DNA of 64,000 bases from Hymenobacter guriensis (GTDB lineage Bacteria; Bacteroidota; Bacteroidia; Cytophagales; Hymenobacteraceae): positions 62,001 through 126,000 of the forward strand of contig NZ_JADWYK010000006.1 of the NCBI RefSeq assembly GCF_015773195.1. Direction: 5' to 3'. The notes under the pieces were generated by a model, which ran no database searches, had not been told where the DNA came from, and was given only the letters and a program-made list of their open reading frames with translations. Positions within the stretch are counted from its first letter, which is position 1. Each line of letters begins with the position of its first letter. Positions 34,301 to 42,473 of this stretch are shown here, piece after piece. The position numbers and the translations under genes are program-made.

Positions 34301-37300
34301 GCCTACCCTCACGGCCGTGAGTCCTTTCATCGGCGTGCCGGGCTCGATTGTGACGCTGACGGGCACCAACCTGACGGGCACGAGCAGCATTACCTTCTTC
34401 GGCAGCGCGGGCCAGCGTACGGTCAGCACGGGATTCAGCGTGAATGCGGCCGGTACCCAGATAACCGGAGTATTGGTGCCGGCTGGCGCCCAAACCGGAC
34501 CCATCACAGCCACCACGGGCGGGGGGATTACCCCGGCGGGAGCGGCGCTGTTTTCGCGGGCCAGCATCGTGGCCGCGGGTGGTAGCCACACGGTTGCCGT
34601 GCGGCCCGATGGTTCGCTCTGGGCATGGGGTGACAACGCCAGCGGCCAGCTTGGCCTGAGCGCCACCGGTGGGCAGCAGCCCAACCCCGTGCGCGTGGGC
34701 ACCGCTACCAATTGGGTGAGTGCCGCCGCTGGCAGTGGCCACACGGTAGCGGTGCGGGCCGATGGCTCGCTCTGGGCCTGGGGTAGCAACGGCAGCGGGC
34801 AGCTCGGCTTAGGCAGTAGCACTAGCCAGGATACCCCGCAGCAGGTGGGCACCGGCACCAGCTGGGCCAGCGTCAGCGCGGGCGGCGGCCACACGATAGC
34901 CGTACGGGCCGATGGCTCGCTCTGGGCCTGGGGCGACAACGGCAACGGCCAGCTCGGCCTGGGCAACACGAACAGTGGCTACACCAGCCCGACGCAGATT
35001 GGCACCGCTACCAATTGGGTGAGTGCGGCCGCGGGTGGAAGCCACACGGCAGCCGTGCAAGTTGATGGCTCGCTCTGGGCTTGGGGAAATAACGACCAAG
35101 GCCAACTTGGCCTGAACAATATCTCCAGTCAAACCTCCCCGCAGCAAGTAGGCACGGTGACCAACTGGGCCAGCGTGGCCGCGGGCGACAGCCACACAGT
35201 AGCGGTGCGGGCCGATGGCTCGCTCTGGGCCTGGGGTAGCAACGGAAGCGGGCAGCTCGGCCTGGGCAATAGTACTAGCCAAAATACCCCGCAGCAGATG
35301 GGCACCGGCACCAGTTGGATGAGTGCTGCCACTGGCGACGCGCACACGCTGGCCGTGCAGACCGACGGCTCGCTCTGGGCCTGGGGTAGCAACGTCAATG
35401 GCCAACTCGGCCTGGGCAATACTACGAATCGAACCACTCCGCACTACCTGGGAGGCCTCACCAGCTGGCTGAGCGCCGCGGCGGGAGGCAACCACTCGGC
35501 GGGCGAGCAAAGCTGCGGCGCCGTCTGGGCCTGGGGCCTGAACGGCAGCGGTCAGGTGGGCGACGGCAGCATCACCCAGCGTACCAGCCCCGTCCTGATC
35601 ATCAATCCTATCAGCCTGCTGAGCTTTACGCCCACCGCCGCTGGGGCCGGCAGCCCGGTAACGGTAACGGGTACCAACCTGGCAGGCCTGACGGTCCTGA
35701 CGGTGAACGGGGCCGACGCCCTGGCCAGCGTGACCAACAGCACTTCCACGGGCTTCACCTTCGTGGTGCCGGCCGGGGCTCTCCTCGGCGCGGGCACAGT
35801 GAGCGTGGCCGCCGGCTGCGGCGCAGGCAGCAGCACGGCCTTCACCGTAGGCCCTCCGACGCCCATTCTCAACGCCCTGAGCCGCGACGCCGAGCTGCCA
35901 GGCCAGGCCGTGGTACTCACTGGCCTCAACTTTACCGGTACCAGCACCGTCAGCTTCGGCGGGGTGCCTGCGGCCAGCGTTACGTATACTTCACCTACTT
36001 CCCTCACGGCTGTGGTGCCGGTAGCGGCTACACCCGGCAGCAGCGCCGTGGTAGTGACCACCGCTACCGGCAGCAGCCCCAATAGCCCGGCTTTCGAGGT
36101 ATTGCAGGTATACCGGGGCACCGCCGCCAGCGGTTGCCTGAGCACCACCAGCCTCACGGTGACGGGCAGCGGGGGCGCGGGCACCTGGCGCTACCTGCGC
36201 CTGGCCGGAGCCGGCGGGGCAGTAGTGGCCGCCTTGGAAGACACGCGCAACCTGGGCACAGTCACGGCCGGCTTCACCGCCCTGGGCACGGCCACCGGCA
36301 CGCCGGTGCGCACCGATGGCAGCAGTGCCTACCTCGACCGCAACTTCTACCTGACGGCCACCAACAAAACCTTTCCTGGCCAGGCCGTGCGGGTGCGCTT
36401 CTTCGGGCTGAGCAGCGAGCTGGCCCGGCTGACGGCCGTGGATGCCAACGCCACGCTGGCCGGCCTGAAGGCCTCGCAGTACAGCGGCTACAACGAGAAC
36501 TGCACTCTGTTCGACAATGACTCCAACGGCGAGAGCCGCCTGCTGGCCGTGTCCGCCACAGAGCTGAGCGGGGCCGACTGGTTCACGGCCGAAGTAAGCG
36601 TACCCGACCATTTGTCCGAGTTTTACCTCACCGGGGCCACGACTCCCCTATTGGGCATCAGCCCGGCACCCGTGCTCGTGAACGTGTCGCCGGCGCGCAA
36701 CCTGCCCACGGCGCAGCTGGGGGCCAATGTTGACCTCTCCTTCTCGCTACCGATTTTGGCGACCACAGCGGGCAATGTACGCGTGTTCGGCAGCCAGCGG
36801 GGCGGGCAGCTGGTGCACGGCGGCAATGCCTCGGCCAGCGGCAGCACCATCACGGTGAACCCGGCCCGCAGCTTTGCTCCCGGCGAGCGGGTGATGGTGA
36901 CGGTGCCCACCACGGTGCAGGGCACCAGCGGCCTCGGCACGGCGGCCAAGGTGTTTGAGTTTACGGCGGAGACGGGCCAGGCTCCCGCCACGTTCCTGGA
37001 CCCCGCCACGTCCTATGCCATGCAGGCGCAGTCGCAGAGCGTGGCGGTGGGCGACCTGAACGGCGACGGCGTACTGGACGTAGTGACGACCGATTTTTAC
37101 GGAGGCACCAATGCAAGTGGCTCGGCGGTAGTACGGTTCGGCTTGGGCAACGGCCTGCTGGGGGACCCCATCGAAATTAATGGCACCTTCCCCACGGCCA
37201 TTACCCTGGGCGACGTGGACGGCGACGGCGACCTGGACCTAGTGACGAGCGGGGCAACTAACTCCAACGGTAGCGTCCAGAATCAGGTATACAGGCGGCT

Positions 37301-40300
37301 GAACAACGGCAGCGGCAGCTTTGGGAATTCCCAGGCTACCCAAGTCAGCACCCGCCCTACCCATACGGTGCTGGGCGACCTGGACGGCGACGGCGACCTG
37401 GATATGCTCACGGCTGCCACCCAGGCATCGTTGAGCTTCTATACGAATGGCACCTTCACCCAAACTGCCAATTACTTCAGCATGGGCACGTTTCAAGCTC
37501 CGATTGTTGCGGTGGATGTGGCGCTGGGTGACGTGGACGGCGACGGCGACCTGGATGCGCTGATAGCCAATGGCAGTCAGGTGAGCGTGCGGCTCAACAG
37601 CGGCAGCGGCGTGTTCAGCGGCACGTACGACGTGCCGATGGGCCGGGCCATGACCAAGCTGGTGGTGGGCGACGTGGACGGCGACGGCGACCTGGACCTG
37701 GCCACGAGCAGCTCCGCTACCAGCACGGTGAGCGTGCGGCTCAACAACGGCAACGGCACTTTCGGCGGCGGTGCCGACCACCTCTTGGATTTTGCTCCGA
37801 ACACCCTGACGCTGGGCGACGTGGATGGCGACGGCGACCTGGACCTAGTGACGGCCGGCGACAACTCAAACCTGAGTGGTGCCGCCGTAGGGCAGGCGGT
37901 GGTGCGGCTCAATAACGGCAGCGGCGCGTTCAACAGCAGCTCCACCGTAGGCACCGGGGGAAGTAAGCCGTTCGTGGCGCTGGGCGATATGGACGGCGAC
38001 GGCACGCTGGACCTGCTCACCTCTCACGCCGGTAACTCCAGAGGCAACGTTACGGGCAACATTGGCGACATGGCTTATGACTATGCCCAGCTGTTTATCC
38101 GCTTCAATACGGCCCTTCCATCCACCATCGCCGGCTTTTCGCCCTTAAGCGGGCCGGCGGGCACGCTCGTCACCATCACGGGCACTAACCTGAATACGGT
38201 GCGCGGCGTGCGCTTCGGTGGCAGCAGCGAGCTGGCCCCCATCACGGCGCAGTCGGCCACCAGCCTGACAGTGCAGGTGCCGGTGGGCGCGGCTTCCGGG
38301 GTCCTCACCCTCACCACGTCGAATGGCGTCGTCCTGACCACGGCCACGGCCTTCACCTACACGCCCCGTCCGGCGGGGCTGCTGGCCACGCTCAGCCCGG
38401 CGGGTCCGCTGGAGGTGTGCGCCCCGCTCACCCTCACGGGTACGGCCACGAGCCCGGCCTTCACGGTCGGCACGGGCCTGAATAGCAACGTGAACGGCAT
38501 CGTAGTGCGCCCCTACGGCAAGTTGCTGCTGGTCGGACCTTTCACCACCTACGATGGAGTCGCGGTCAACGGCATCCTGCAGCTTAACCCGGACGGTTCG
38601 CGCGATGCCGCTTTCGACACCGGCACGGGCACCACCGGCGGCTTCACGGGAACCGTAAACGCCGTGGCGCTGCAGGCCGATGGCAAAGTGCTGGTGGGCG
38701 GCGACTTCACGATGTACAACGGCACGGCGGCCACCCGGATTATTCGTCTCAATGCCAACGGTACCCGCGACGAGACCTTTGTCACCGGCACCGGCTTCAG
38801 CGCCGCTGTGCAGAGCATCGTAGTGCAGCCCGATGGCCAGATACTGGTGGGCGGTTCGTTCACCGCCTACAACAGCACTACGACGATAGATAACAGGATT
38901 ATTCGCCTCAACCCCAACGGCAGCCGCGACGTCAGCTTCGATACGGGTGGCGACGACTACTATTACAACAACAACAACACCGGCGGCTTCAATAGTACCG
39001 TGCAGAGCATTGTGGTGCAGGCTGATGGTAAAGTGCTGGTGGGCGGGTCGTTCAGTAGCTACAACAGTGCCACGGGCCTGGGCGGGATTGTCCGGCTCAC
39101 CGCCAACGGCATCCGCGACACCGACTTCGCGACCGGCACGGGCTTTAATAACACGGTGAATAGCCTGGCTTTGCAGGCCAATGGCAAGGTACTGGTGGGC
39201 GGCACGTTCAGCAGCTACAACGGCACCGCAAACCCGAACCTCGGTGGGATTATTCGCCTAACTGACAACGGTACCCGCGACCCCGACTTTGTAACCGGCA
39301 CCGGCTTCACGACTAGCACTAACACCACCGCGACGGTAAACGTGGTAGCTCTGCAAGCCGATGGTAAAGTGCTGGTGGGTGGGCAATTCGTCAATTACAA
39401 AGGCCTGCCTCAAAACCGCATAGCCCGGCTCGAAACCGGCGGCACCCTCGACGCCACGTTCAATATCGGCACGGGCTTCGATGTGGGCGTGCGCCGCCTG
39501 GCTGTCCAGCCCGACGGCAGCGTAGTGGCCGGCGGCAACTTCACCCGTTACCAGGATTCCCCGGCAGGCCACCTCATCCGCCTCCTGCCCGACGGCACCC
39601 CGAACACCACGCCCACGCCCGTGGGCGGAGCCAGCTTCACCTTTTTGCCGGGCAACACCACAGCTAACCCGCTCGTGACCAGCACGCCCGGCGACTATGC
39701 GGCCGTGGCCAGCCTCAATGGCGAAACCTCGGCCCCATCAAATACCGTGACCATCGTGCCCTGCACCTCGCCGCCCGCGCTGGTCACGCTCAGTACTGCG
39801 GCCGAGCTGCCGGGCCTGCCCATCACTATTACCGGCACGGGCTTTACGCCGGGTACCACGGTTACATTTGGTGGGGTTGCGGCCAGCAGTGTCATCGTGA
39901 ACTCGCTCACGTCCCTCACGGCCGTGGTGCCGGCTGGTGCTACGGCCGGTACCAGCCCCATCGTGGCTACCTCCCTTGTGGGGGGAAATAGCCTGACGGC
40001 CCCCGCCTTCCAGGTGCTGGGCGTGTACGAGGGTGGCGCTCTTGATGCCTGCACTGCCGCTGTGCCCCCTACGCCGAGCATCAACGACGATGCCTGGCAC
40101 TACCTGCTGGCGGGCAATGGCCAGGTAGTGGCGGCGTACCGCTACACCGGCGCTCCACTGGGCAACCTGTCCATTGACGTGGGGCGCGCTACCCCGGCCT
40201 CGGTTGTGCGCCAAGATGCCAGTATGGGGAGCTACCTCGACCGCAACTTCCACCTGACGGCCAGCAGCGGACGCTTCGACGGCCGTACCATAGCTTTGCG

Positions 40301-41087
40301 TTTTTACGGTCTGAATGCAGAGTTTACCCGCCTGCAGGCGGCGGAGCCGGCCCTGACCATGGCTACCCTCCAGGCCATGCAGTACAGCGGGGCCAATGAG
40401 AACTGCCTGCTAAGCGACAACGACCCGGGCGGCGAGCAACGCACGCTGGCTGCTCCGGCCACCTCGCCGACCGGCACGTCCTGGTTTGCCGCTGAATTAC
40501 AGGTGACCGACCACTTTTCCGAGTTCTACCTTACCGGACCCAGTGCGCCCCTACCGGTGCAGCTCACGCAGTTCATGGCGCAGGCCACCGGGCCGCAGGT
40601 CGTACGCCTGAGCTGGGCCACGGCCCAGGAAACAAACAGCGCCACCTTCGAGGTGGAGCGCAGTTCAGACGGGCAGCAGTTTGCCGCCATTGGTAAGGTA
40701 GCGGCCGCCGGTACCAGTACTATGCCCCGCTCGTACCAGCTGCTTGATGAACGGCTACCGGCCGGCGCCGCAGTACTTTACTACCGCCTGCGGCAGGTGG
40801 ACCAGAACGGAACCGCTGCCTACTCCCTCGTGCAGGCTGTACCCTTGGCTGGCACCGGCGCGACCAGACTGATGGTGTACCCCAATCCGGCCCGCGACGG
40901 TGCGGCCACACTCATCGGCGCGGCTCCCGGCACCGCCGTACAGTTGCTGGATGCACTGGGCCGTCCAGTGCTGTCGGCCACAGCCGACGCGGCAGGCAAC
41001 GTGGTACTAAGCTTGCCAACTGGGCTGCCGGCGGGCATGTATGTCGTGCGGAGCGGAGCTGAGACGCTACGCCTGGTAGTGGAGTAA
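31353..41087 (+). CDS. giant secreted T9SS multidomain surface protein
   Basis: A 3,244-residue precursor. After a signal peptide (ATG at 31353) come ten or so IPT/TIG beta-sandwiches (FTPTSGAAGTSVVITG type) interleaved with three CUB-like modules (TTCSGSIYD...VYDGPD). Then seven RCC1-type propeller repeats (34560-35610), two IPT, an unnamed module (36105-36645), an Ig-like part, FG-GAP/VCBS repeats (GDVDGDGDLDL, 37010-38090), an IPT, delta-60 repeats (QADGKVLVGG, 38455-39600), an IPT, the unnamed module again (40024-40540), a fibronectin-like part and a type A T9SS sorting domain (VYPNPARDG ... GMYVVRSGAE). Export across the outer membrane and cell-surface anchoring follow from the sorting signal. 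Ligand unknown; RCC1-like, FG-GAP and IPT together suggest a long adhesin. Confidence 0.93.
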   Translation: MTNFSSLLRLITSRRPALTVQVYRAVLLLLLLVVPLLGRAQGISFSPTSGSTGTSVVITGSNFNNTGIVSFPGALGTPIGVNKRDFVVHTTTQITLRVPAGALSGPIIITDINPVNGVSTSYSTATEFITDNHLIGSGGITVCSGNLYDDGGPTYGYNYNHDYSTTISPATAGSKVKLYFTQFDIDPYDAVLYIYDGPDFNAPLIGQYAGTNSPGAVAATTPSGELTIRLASAATGYSTLRPGFVATISCAAGVPTISSFTPTNGAAGTSVVITGTDFTGTTAVRFNGTAAAGFVVNSSTQITVPVPAGATSGPITVTNGNGTGSSSVFTTDKTLVGVSPITTCSGSIYDAAENYTYYGTVLMPPRNFRTTTISPATVGGKVRLTFTQFDASQGNGSITGPGYVAVYDGPDTNSPLIGQYTGTTNPGTVTATNPTGQLTIRLFRYLPTSPGPPILPMFSASITCFLGVPYISSFTPASGEAGDNVVLTGLNFTGTTAVRFNGVLATNVTVNSATQITVRVPVGTTNGRITVTNGIGTGSSPTNFTLAPPLISSFTPTSGTAGTEVSFTGRFFTNITGVTFNGVAAASFAVNSSTLMKATVPVGATTGPISVTNANGTGTSTTNFTLPAPTISSFTPTSGVVGDNVVITGTSFFQVSAVRFNGLAAPGFVVNSGTQITVPVPAGATSGVITVTTPSGTGTSADNFSILSPLISSFTPSSGASGTGVVITGSNFTGTTAVRFNGLTASSFVVNSSTQITVPVPTGAISGAIAVTTPSGTGTSADSFTTNNYWMAPAAITTCSGTLYDNGGPGNMVSSPGQTITLSPATAGAKVRLRFTQFALGPASNSLDIFDGPDANAPLIGHYSQASPGTVTAANATGQLTVRSSDNSATGYAGFAATITCVTPTLSSFTPTSGAAGTSVVITGTEFTNATAVRFNGVLAPGFVVNSDTQITVPVPAGNANGLISVTAPFGTATSTASFNVLLPTLTAVSPFIGVPGSIVTLTGTNLTGTSSITFFGSAGQRTVSTGFSVNAAGTQITGVLVPAGAQTGPITATTGGGITPAGAALFSRASIVAAGGSHTVAVRPDGSLWAWGDNASGQLGLSATGGQQPNPVRVGTATNWVSAAAGSGHTVAVRADGSLWAWGSNGSGQLGLGSSTSQDTPQQVGTGTSWASVSAGGGHTIAVRADGSLWAWGDNGNGQLGLGNTNSGYTSPTQIGTATNWVSAAAGGSHTAAVQVDGSLWAWGNNDQGQLGLNNISSQTSPQQVGTVTNWASVAAGDSHTVAVRADGSLWAWGSNGSGQLGLGNSTSQNTPQQMGTGTSWMSAATGDAHTLAVQTDGSLWAWGSNVNGQLGLGNTTNRTTPHYLGGLTSWLSAAAGGNHSAGEQSCGAVWAWGLNGSGQVGDGSITQRTSPVLIINPISLLSFTPTAAGAGSPVTVTGTNLAGLTVLTVNGADALASVTNSTSTGFTFVVPAGALLGAGTVSVAAGCGAGSSTAFTVGPPTPILNALSRDAELPGQAVVLTGLNFTGTSTVSFGGVPAASVTYTSPTSLTAVVPVAATPGSSAVVVTTATGSSPNSPAFEVLQVYRGTAASGCLSTTSLTVTGSGGAGTWRYLRLAGAGGAVVAALEDTRNLGTVTAGFTALGTATGTPVRTDGSSAYLDRNFYLTATNKTFPGQAVRVRFFGLSSELARLTAVDANATLAGLKASQYSGYNENCTLFDNDSNGESRLLAVSATELSGADWFTAEVSVPDHLSEFYLTGATTPLLGISPAPVLVNVSPARNLPTAQLGANVDLSFSLPILATTAGNVRVFGSQRGGQLVHGGNASASGSTITVNPARSFAPGERVMVTVPTTVQGTSGLGTAAKVFEFTAETGQAPATFLDPATSYAMQAQSQSVAVGDLNGDGVLDVVTTDFYGGTNASGSAVVRFGLGNGLLGDPIEINGTFPTAITLGDVDGDGDLDLVTSGATNSNGSVQNQVYRRLNNGSGSFGNSQATQVSTRPTHTVLGDLDGDGDLDMLTAATQASLSFYTNGTFTQTANYFSMGTFQAPIVAVDVALGDVDGDGDLDALIANGSQVSVRLNSGSGVFSGTYDVPMGRAMTKLVVGDVDGDGDLDLATSSSATSTVSVRLNNGNGTFGGGADHLLDFAPNTLTLGDVDGDGDLDLVTAGDNSNLSGAAVGQAVVRLNNGSGAFNSSSTVGTGGSKPFVALGDMDGDGTLDLLTSHAGNSRGNVTGNIGDMAYDYAQLFIRFNTALPSTIAGFSPLSGPAGTLVTITGTNLNTVRGVRFGGSSELAPITAQSATSLTVQVPVGAASGVLTLTTSNGVVLTTATAFTYTPRPAGLLATLSPAGPLEVCAPLTLTGTATSPAFTVGTGLNSNVNGIVVRPYGKLLLVGPFTTYDGVAVNGILQLNPDGSRDAAFDTGTGTTGGFTGTVNAVALQADGKVLVGGDFTMYNGTAATRIIRLNANGTRDETFVTGTGFSAAVQSIVVQPDGQILVGGSFTAYNSTTTIDNRIIRLNPNGSRDVSFDTGGDDYYYNNNNTGGFNSTVQSIVVQADGKVLVGGSFSSYNSATGLGGIVRLTANGIRDTDFATGTGFNNTVNSLALQANGKVLVGGTFSSYNGTANPNLGGIIRLTDNGTRDPDFVTGTGFTTSTNTTATVNVVALQADGKVLVGGQFVNYKGLPQNRIARLETGGTLDATFNIGTGFDVGVRRLAVQPDGSVVAGGNFTRYQDSPAGHLIRLLPDGTPNTTPTPVGGASFTFLPGNTTANPLVTSTPGDYAAVASLNGETSAPSNTVTIVPCTSPPALVTLSTAAELPGLPITITGTGFTPGTTVTFGGVAASSVIVNSLTSLTAVVPAGATAGTSPIVATSLVGGNSLTAPAFQVLGVYEGGALDACTAAVPPTPSINDDAWHYLLAGNGQVVAAYRYTGAPLGNLSIDVGRATPASVVRQDASMGSYLDRNFHLTASSGRFDGRTIALRFYGLNAEFTRLQAAEPALTMATLQAMQYSGANENCLLSDNDPGGEQRTLAAPATSPTGTSWFAAELQVTDHFSEFYLTGPSAPLPVQLTQFMAQATGPQVVRLSWATAQETNSATFEVERSSDGQQFAAIGKVAAAGTSTMPRSYQLLDERLPAGAAVLYYRLRQVDQNGTAAYSLVQAVPLAGTGATRLMVYPNPARDGAATLIGAAPGTAVQLLDALGRPVLSATADAAGNVVLSLPTGLPAGMYVVRSGAETLRLVVE
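34560..35610 (+). repeat. RCC1-type repeat block, seven units of about 51 residues
   Basis: The nucleotide phrase GATGGCTCGCTCTGGGCCTG recurs with small changes at about 34612, 34762, 34912, 35064, 35213 and 35368, spaced about 150-156 bp. Each unit reads HTVAVRADGSLWAWGSNGSG or close. Seven blades would close one propeller. The high DNA identity between units suggests recent duplication or gene conversion. Confidence 0.85.
36105..36645 (+). other. unnamed module, first copy, within the giant protein
   Basis: About 180 residues that follow an IPT domain. Shared with the copy at 40024-40540 are YLDRNF-LTA, RFFGLSSE, QYSG-NENC, DND--GE-R-LA, WF-AE and DH-SEFYLTG. I cannot assign the module to a named family. 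Confidence 0.6.
40024..40540 (+). other. unnamed module, second copy, within the giant protein
   Basis: About 172 residues with the same key positions as the first copy (YLDRNFHLTA, RFYGLNAE, QYSGANENC, DNDPGGEQR, DHFSEFYLTG). DNA identity between copies is low outside the motifs, so the duplication is old. It is followed by the fibronectin-like and sorting domains. Confidence 0.6.
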
Positions 41088-41112
41088 TTATAGTTGCAAT
41101 CTGAGCAGCCGC

Positions 41113-41157
41113 AAAAGCACCGACAACGTTTCTTTAAGAATGCGTTTCGGTGCTTTT
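41113..41157 (+). terminator. terminator of the giant gene
   Basis: AAAAGCACCGA (41113-41123) pairs with TCGGTGCTTTT (41147-41157). The stem starts 26 bases after the stop codon. The loop is longer than usual (23 bases), with partial pairing of ACG and CGT inside. Confidence 0.8.
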
Positions 41158-41419
41158 ACGGCTGTACTGGTACCAGCGCAGTGCTGACCAGGTCAGCCAG
41201 ATGATGATGAACCCCGCGTCCGATACCCGGAGTCCTTGCGCCGCGCCGCCATTTCCCGCTGTGTCACCCCCGCGGCCCGCAGCAGTACCGCAGGCGGATA
41301 ACCCATGCGTCAATTTACGCCTTACCGTTAGCACTTCCTGGAACAACACTCGGCACAACGAATTGCCCTGACCTGCTAAGATCCTTTGGGCTGCTCGGGA
41401 GGACAACCGTACGGTCTGC

Positions 41420-41427
41420 TACCTTTG
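41420..41427 (+). promoter_or_regulatory. -7 element TACCTTTG before the dNMP-kinase-like gene
   Basis: Exact match to TAnnTTTG, 6 bp before the ATG at 41434. A nearby TTTG at 41385-41388 is too far upstream for the usual 19-bp spacing. If active, the message would have almost no leader. Confidence 0.5.
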
Positions 41428-41433
41428 CCCTCC

Positions 41434-41982
41434 ATGACACAGTTGATTGGTTTTTCGGGCAAGCGCGGCAGCGGCAAGGATACGCTGGCCCGCCTGCTCC
41501 AGCGGCTGCAGCCCGAGCGCAAGTGGCACATCCGCTCCGTGGGCGAACCGATAAAGGCCGTGTGTGCGGCCCTGGCCGGGGAAGGCACGGCTCCGTACTT
41601 TTCGCAGAAGGGCAAGGCTGAAAAGCTGCCGGCCTTTGGGCGCACCCGGGGCGAGATGCTCCAGCAGGTAGGCCTGGCGCTGCGCCAGTGGGAGCCCGAC
41701 ATCTGGGTGCAGGCCTTCTTCTCCCAGCTGCCCGCCGACCAGTGCACGCTCATTCCGGACGTGCGCTTTCCCAACGAGGCCGATCTGATCCGACGCCAGG
41801 GCGGGCTGATGCTGCGCGTAGAAGGCGACCCGCTCTGCCAGCGCGGCGACGGTACCCGCGACGACGAGCACCCCAGCGAAACCGCCCTCGACACCTATCC
41901 ACACTTCGATTTCACCATCCACAACACCGGCTCCATGACGGACCTGGAGCAACAAATCCGCGAGCTGCTGGCGCGGCAGTAG
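41434..41982 (+). CDS. deoxynucleoside monophosphate kinase-like P-loop protein
   Basis: A 182-residue protein. The P-loop GKRGSGKDT is at residues 9-17; aspartate in place of the usual serine/threonine after the lysine is typical of the dNMP kinase group (phage T4 gp1 type). Downstream are the lid-like basic segment FPNEADLIRRQGG and DVRFPNE, and the C-terminal DEHPSETALDTYPHFDFTI, which is seen in related cellular and phage proteins. Expected reaction: dNMP + ATP to dNDP + ADP; substrate range cannot be judged. No phage genes surround it. The ATG at 41434 follows the -7 element directly. Confidence 0.8.
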   Translation: MTQLIGFSGKRGSGKDTLARLLQRLQPERKWHIRSVGEPIKAVCAALAGEGTAPYFSQKGKAEKLPAFGRTRGEMLQQVGLALRQWEPDIWVQAFFSQLPADQCTLIPDVRFPNEADLIRRQGGLMLRVEGDPLCQRGDGTRDDEHPSETALDTYPHFDFTIHNTGSMTDLEQQIRELLARQ

Positions 41983-42023
41983 AGCTTGGGAAAGCTCAGA
42001 ATAACATCGTTAGGATAGGCAAC

Positions 42024-42401
42024 ATGAAAAGAAGATGGTGGCTTTTACTTATTGGTTTTGGGCTCCTGACTTATCTACTTTGGCCAGAACCTGTACGACC
42101 CACAATTCTCACTGCGTACACTGACAGCTTTGTCGGTAACTGGGCACTGACCTTGTACAAGGATGGTGAATTCAGTCTTTCCTTACCGGGGTCTGAGACA
42201 AGTGGCCATTTTCGATTGATGGGTGATACAGTGGAGCTACAGTATGATGCGGCCACCGGGCAATTGCCAGCCGCTTATCTGATCAACCGGCCTAAACAGA
42301 AAATAGACGAACTACAGCGGGTAAAAGGCAAATGGATAGCCGCTGCTTATAACAATTGGGCGATGCTGCAGCTGGATTCAACGCGGTATTACGGCCGCTA
42401 G
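42024..42401 (+). CDS. small membrane-anchored protein of unknown function
   Basis: A 125-residue protein with an N-terminal anchor (MKRRWWLLLIGFGLLTYLLW) and a beta-rich extracytoplasmic part: SFVGNWALTLYKDGEFSLSL, SETSGHFRLMGDTVELQYDA. The pattern resembles the small lipocalin-like or META-like proteins of Bacteroidota that sense or bind small ligands, but I cannot assign it. It is AT-richer than its neighbours. It starts 41 bp after the kinase-like gene. Confidence 0.7.
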   Translation: MKRRWWLLLIGFGLLTYLLWPEPVRPTILTAYTDSFVGNWALTLYKDGEFSLSLPGSETSGHFRLMGDTVELQYDAATGQLPAAYLINRPKQKIDELQRVKGKWIAAAYNNWAMLQLDSTRYYGR

Positions 42402-42422
42402 TAGGTTCCACTCTTTCCTCTC

Positions 42423-42430
42423 TACCTTTG
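42423..42430 (+). promoter_or_regulatory. -7 element TACCTTTG of pruA
   Basis: Exact TAnnTTTG match, 43 bp before the pruA ATG at 42474. The -33 region has no exact TTTG. Position and match make it the likely pruA promoter. Confidence 0.55.
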
Positions 42431-42473
42431 TTTTCCACCCAGTCATCAATTCCCAACAACGAAAAACACAGAC

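Larger units (their letters stand above)
41088..41433 (+). other. 346-bp spacer with terminator and no convincing gene
   Basis: It holds the terminator of the giant gene (41113-41157), two small perfect palindromes (CTGGTACCAG near 41167-41176 and GCTGACC-A-GGTCAGC at 41183-41197), and the promoter element of the next gene. Short ORFs exist on both strands; one minus-strand ORF ends in a membrane-like FIIIWLTWSALRW, but it overlaps the terminator and lacks other support. Confidence 0.5.

Noticed and set aside
41134-41406. 90-codon minus-strand ORF with membrane-like end (FIIIWLTWSALRW)
   Set aside because: It overlaps the terminator of the giant gene, has no promoter element, and its N-terminal half looks random.
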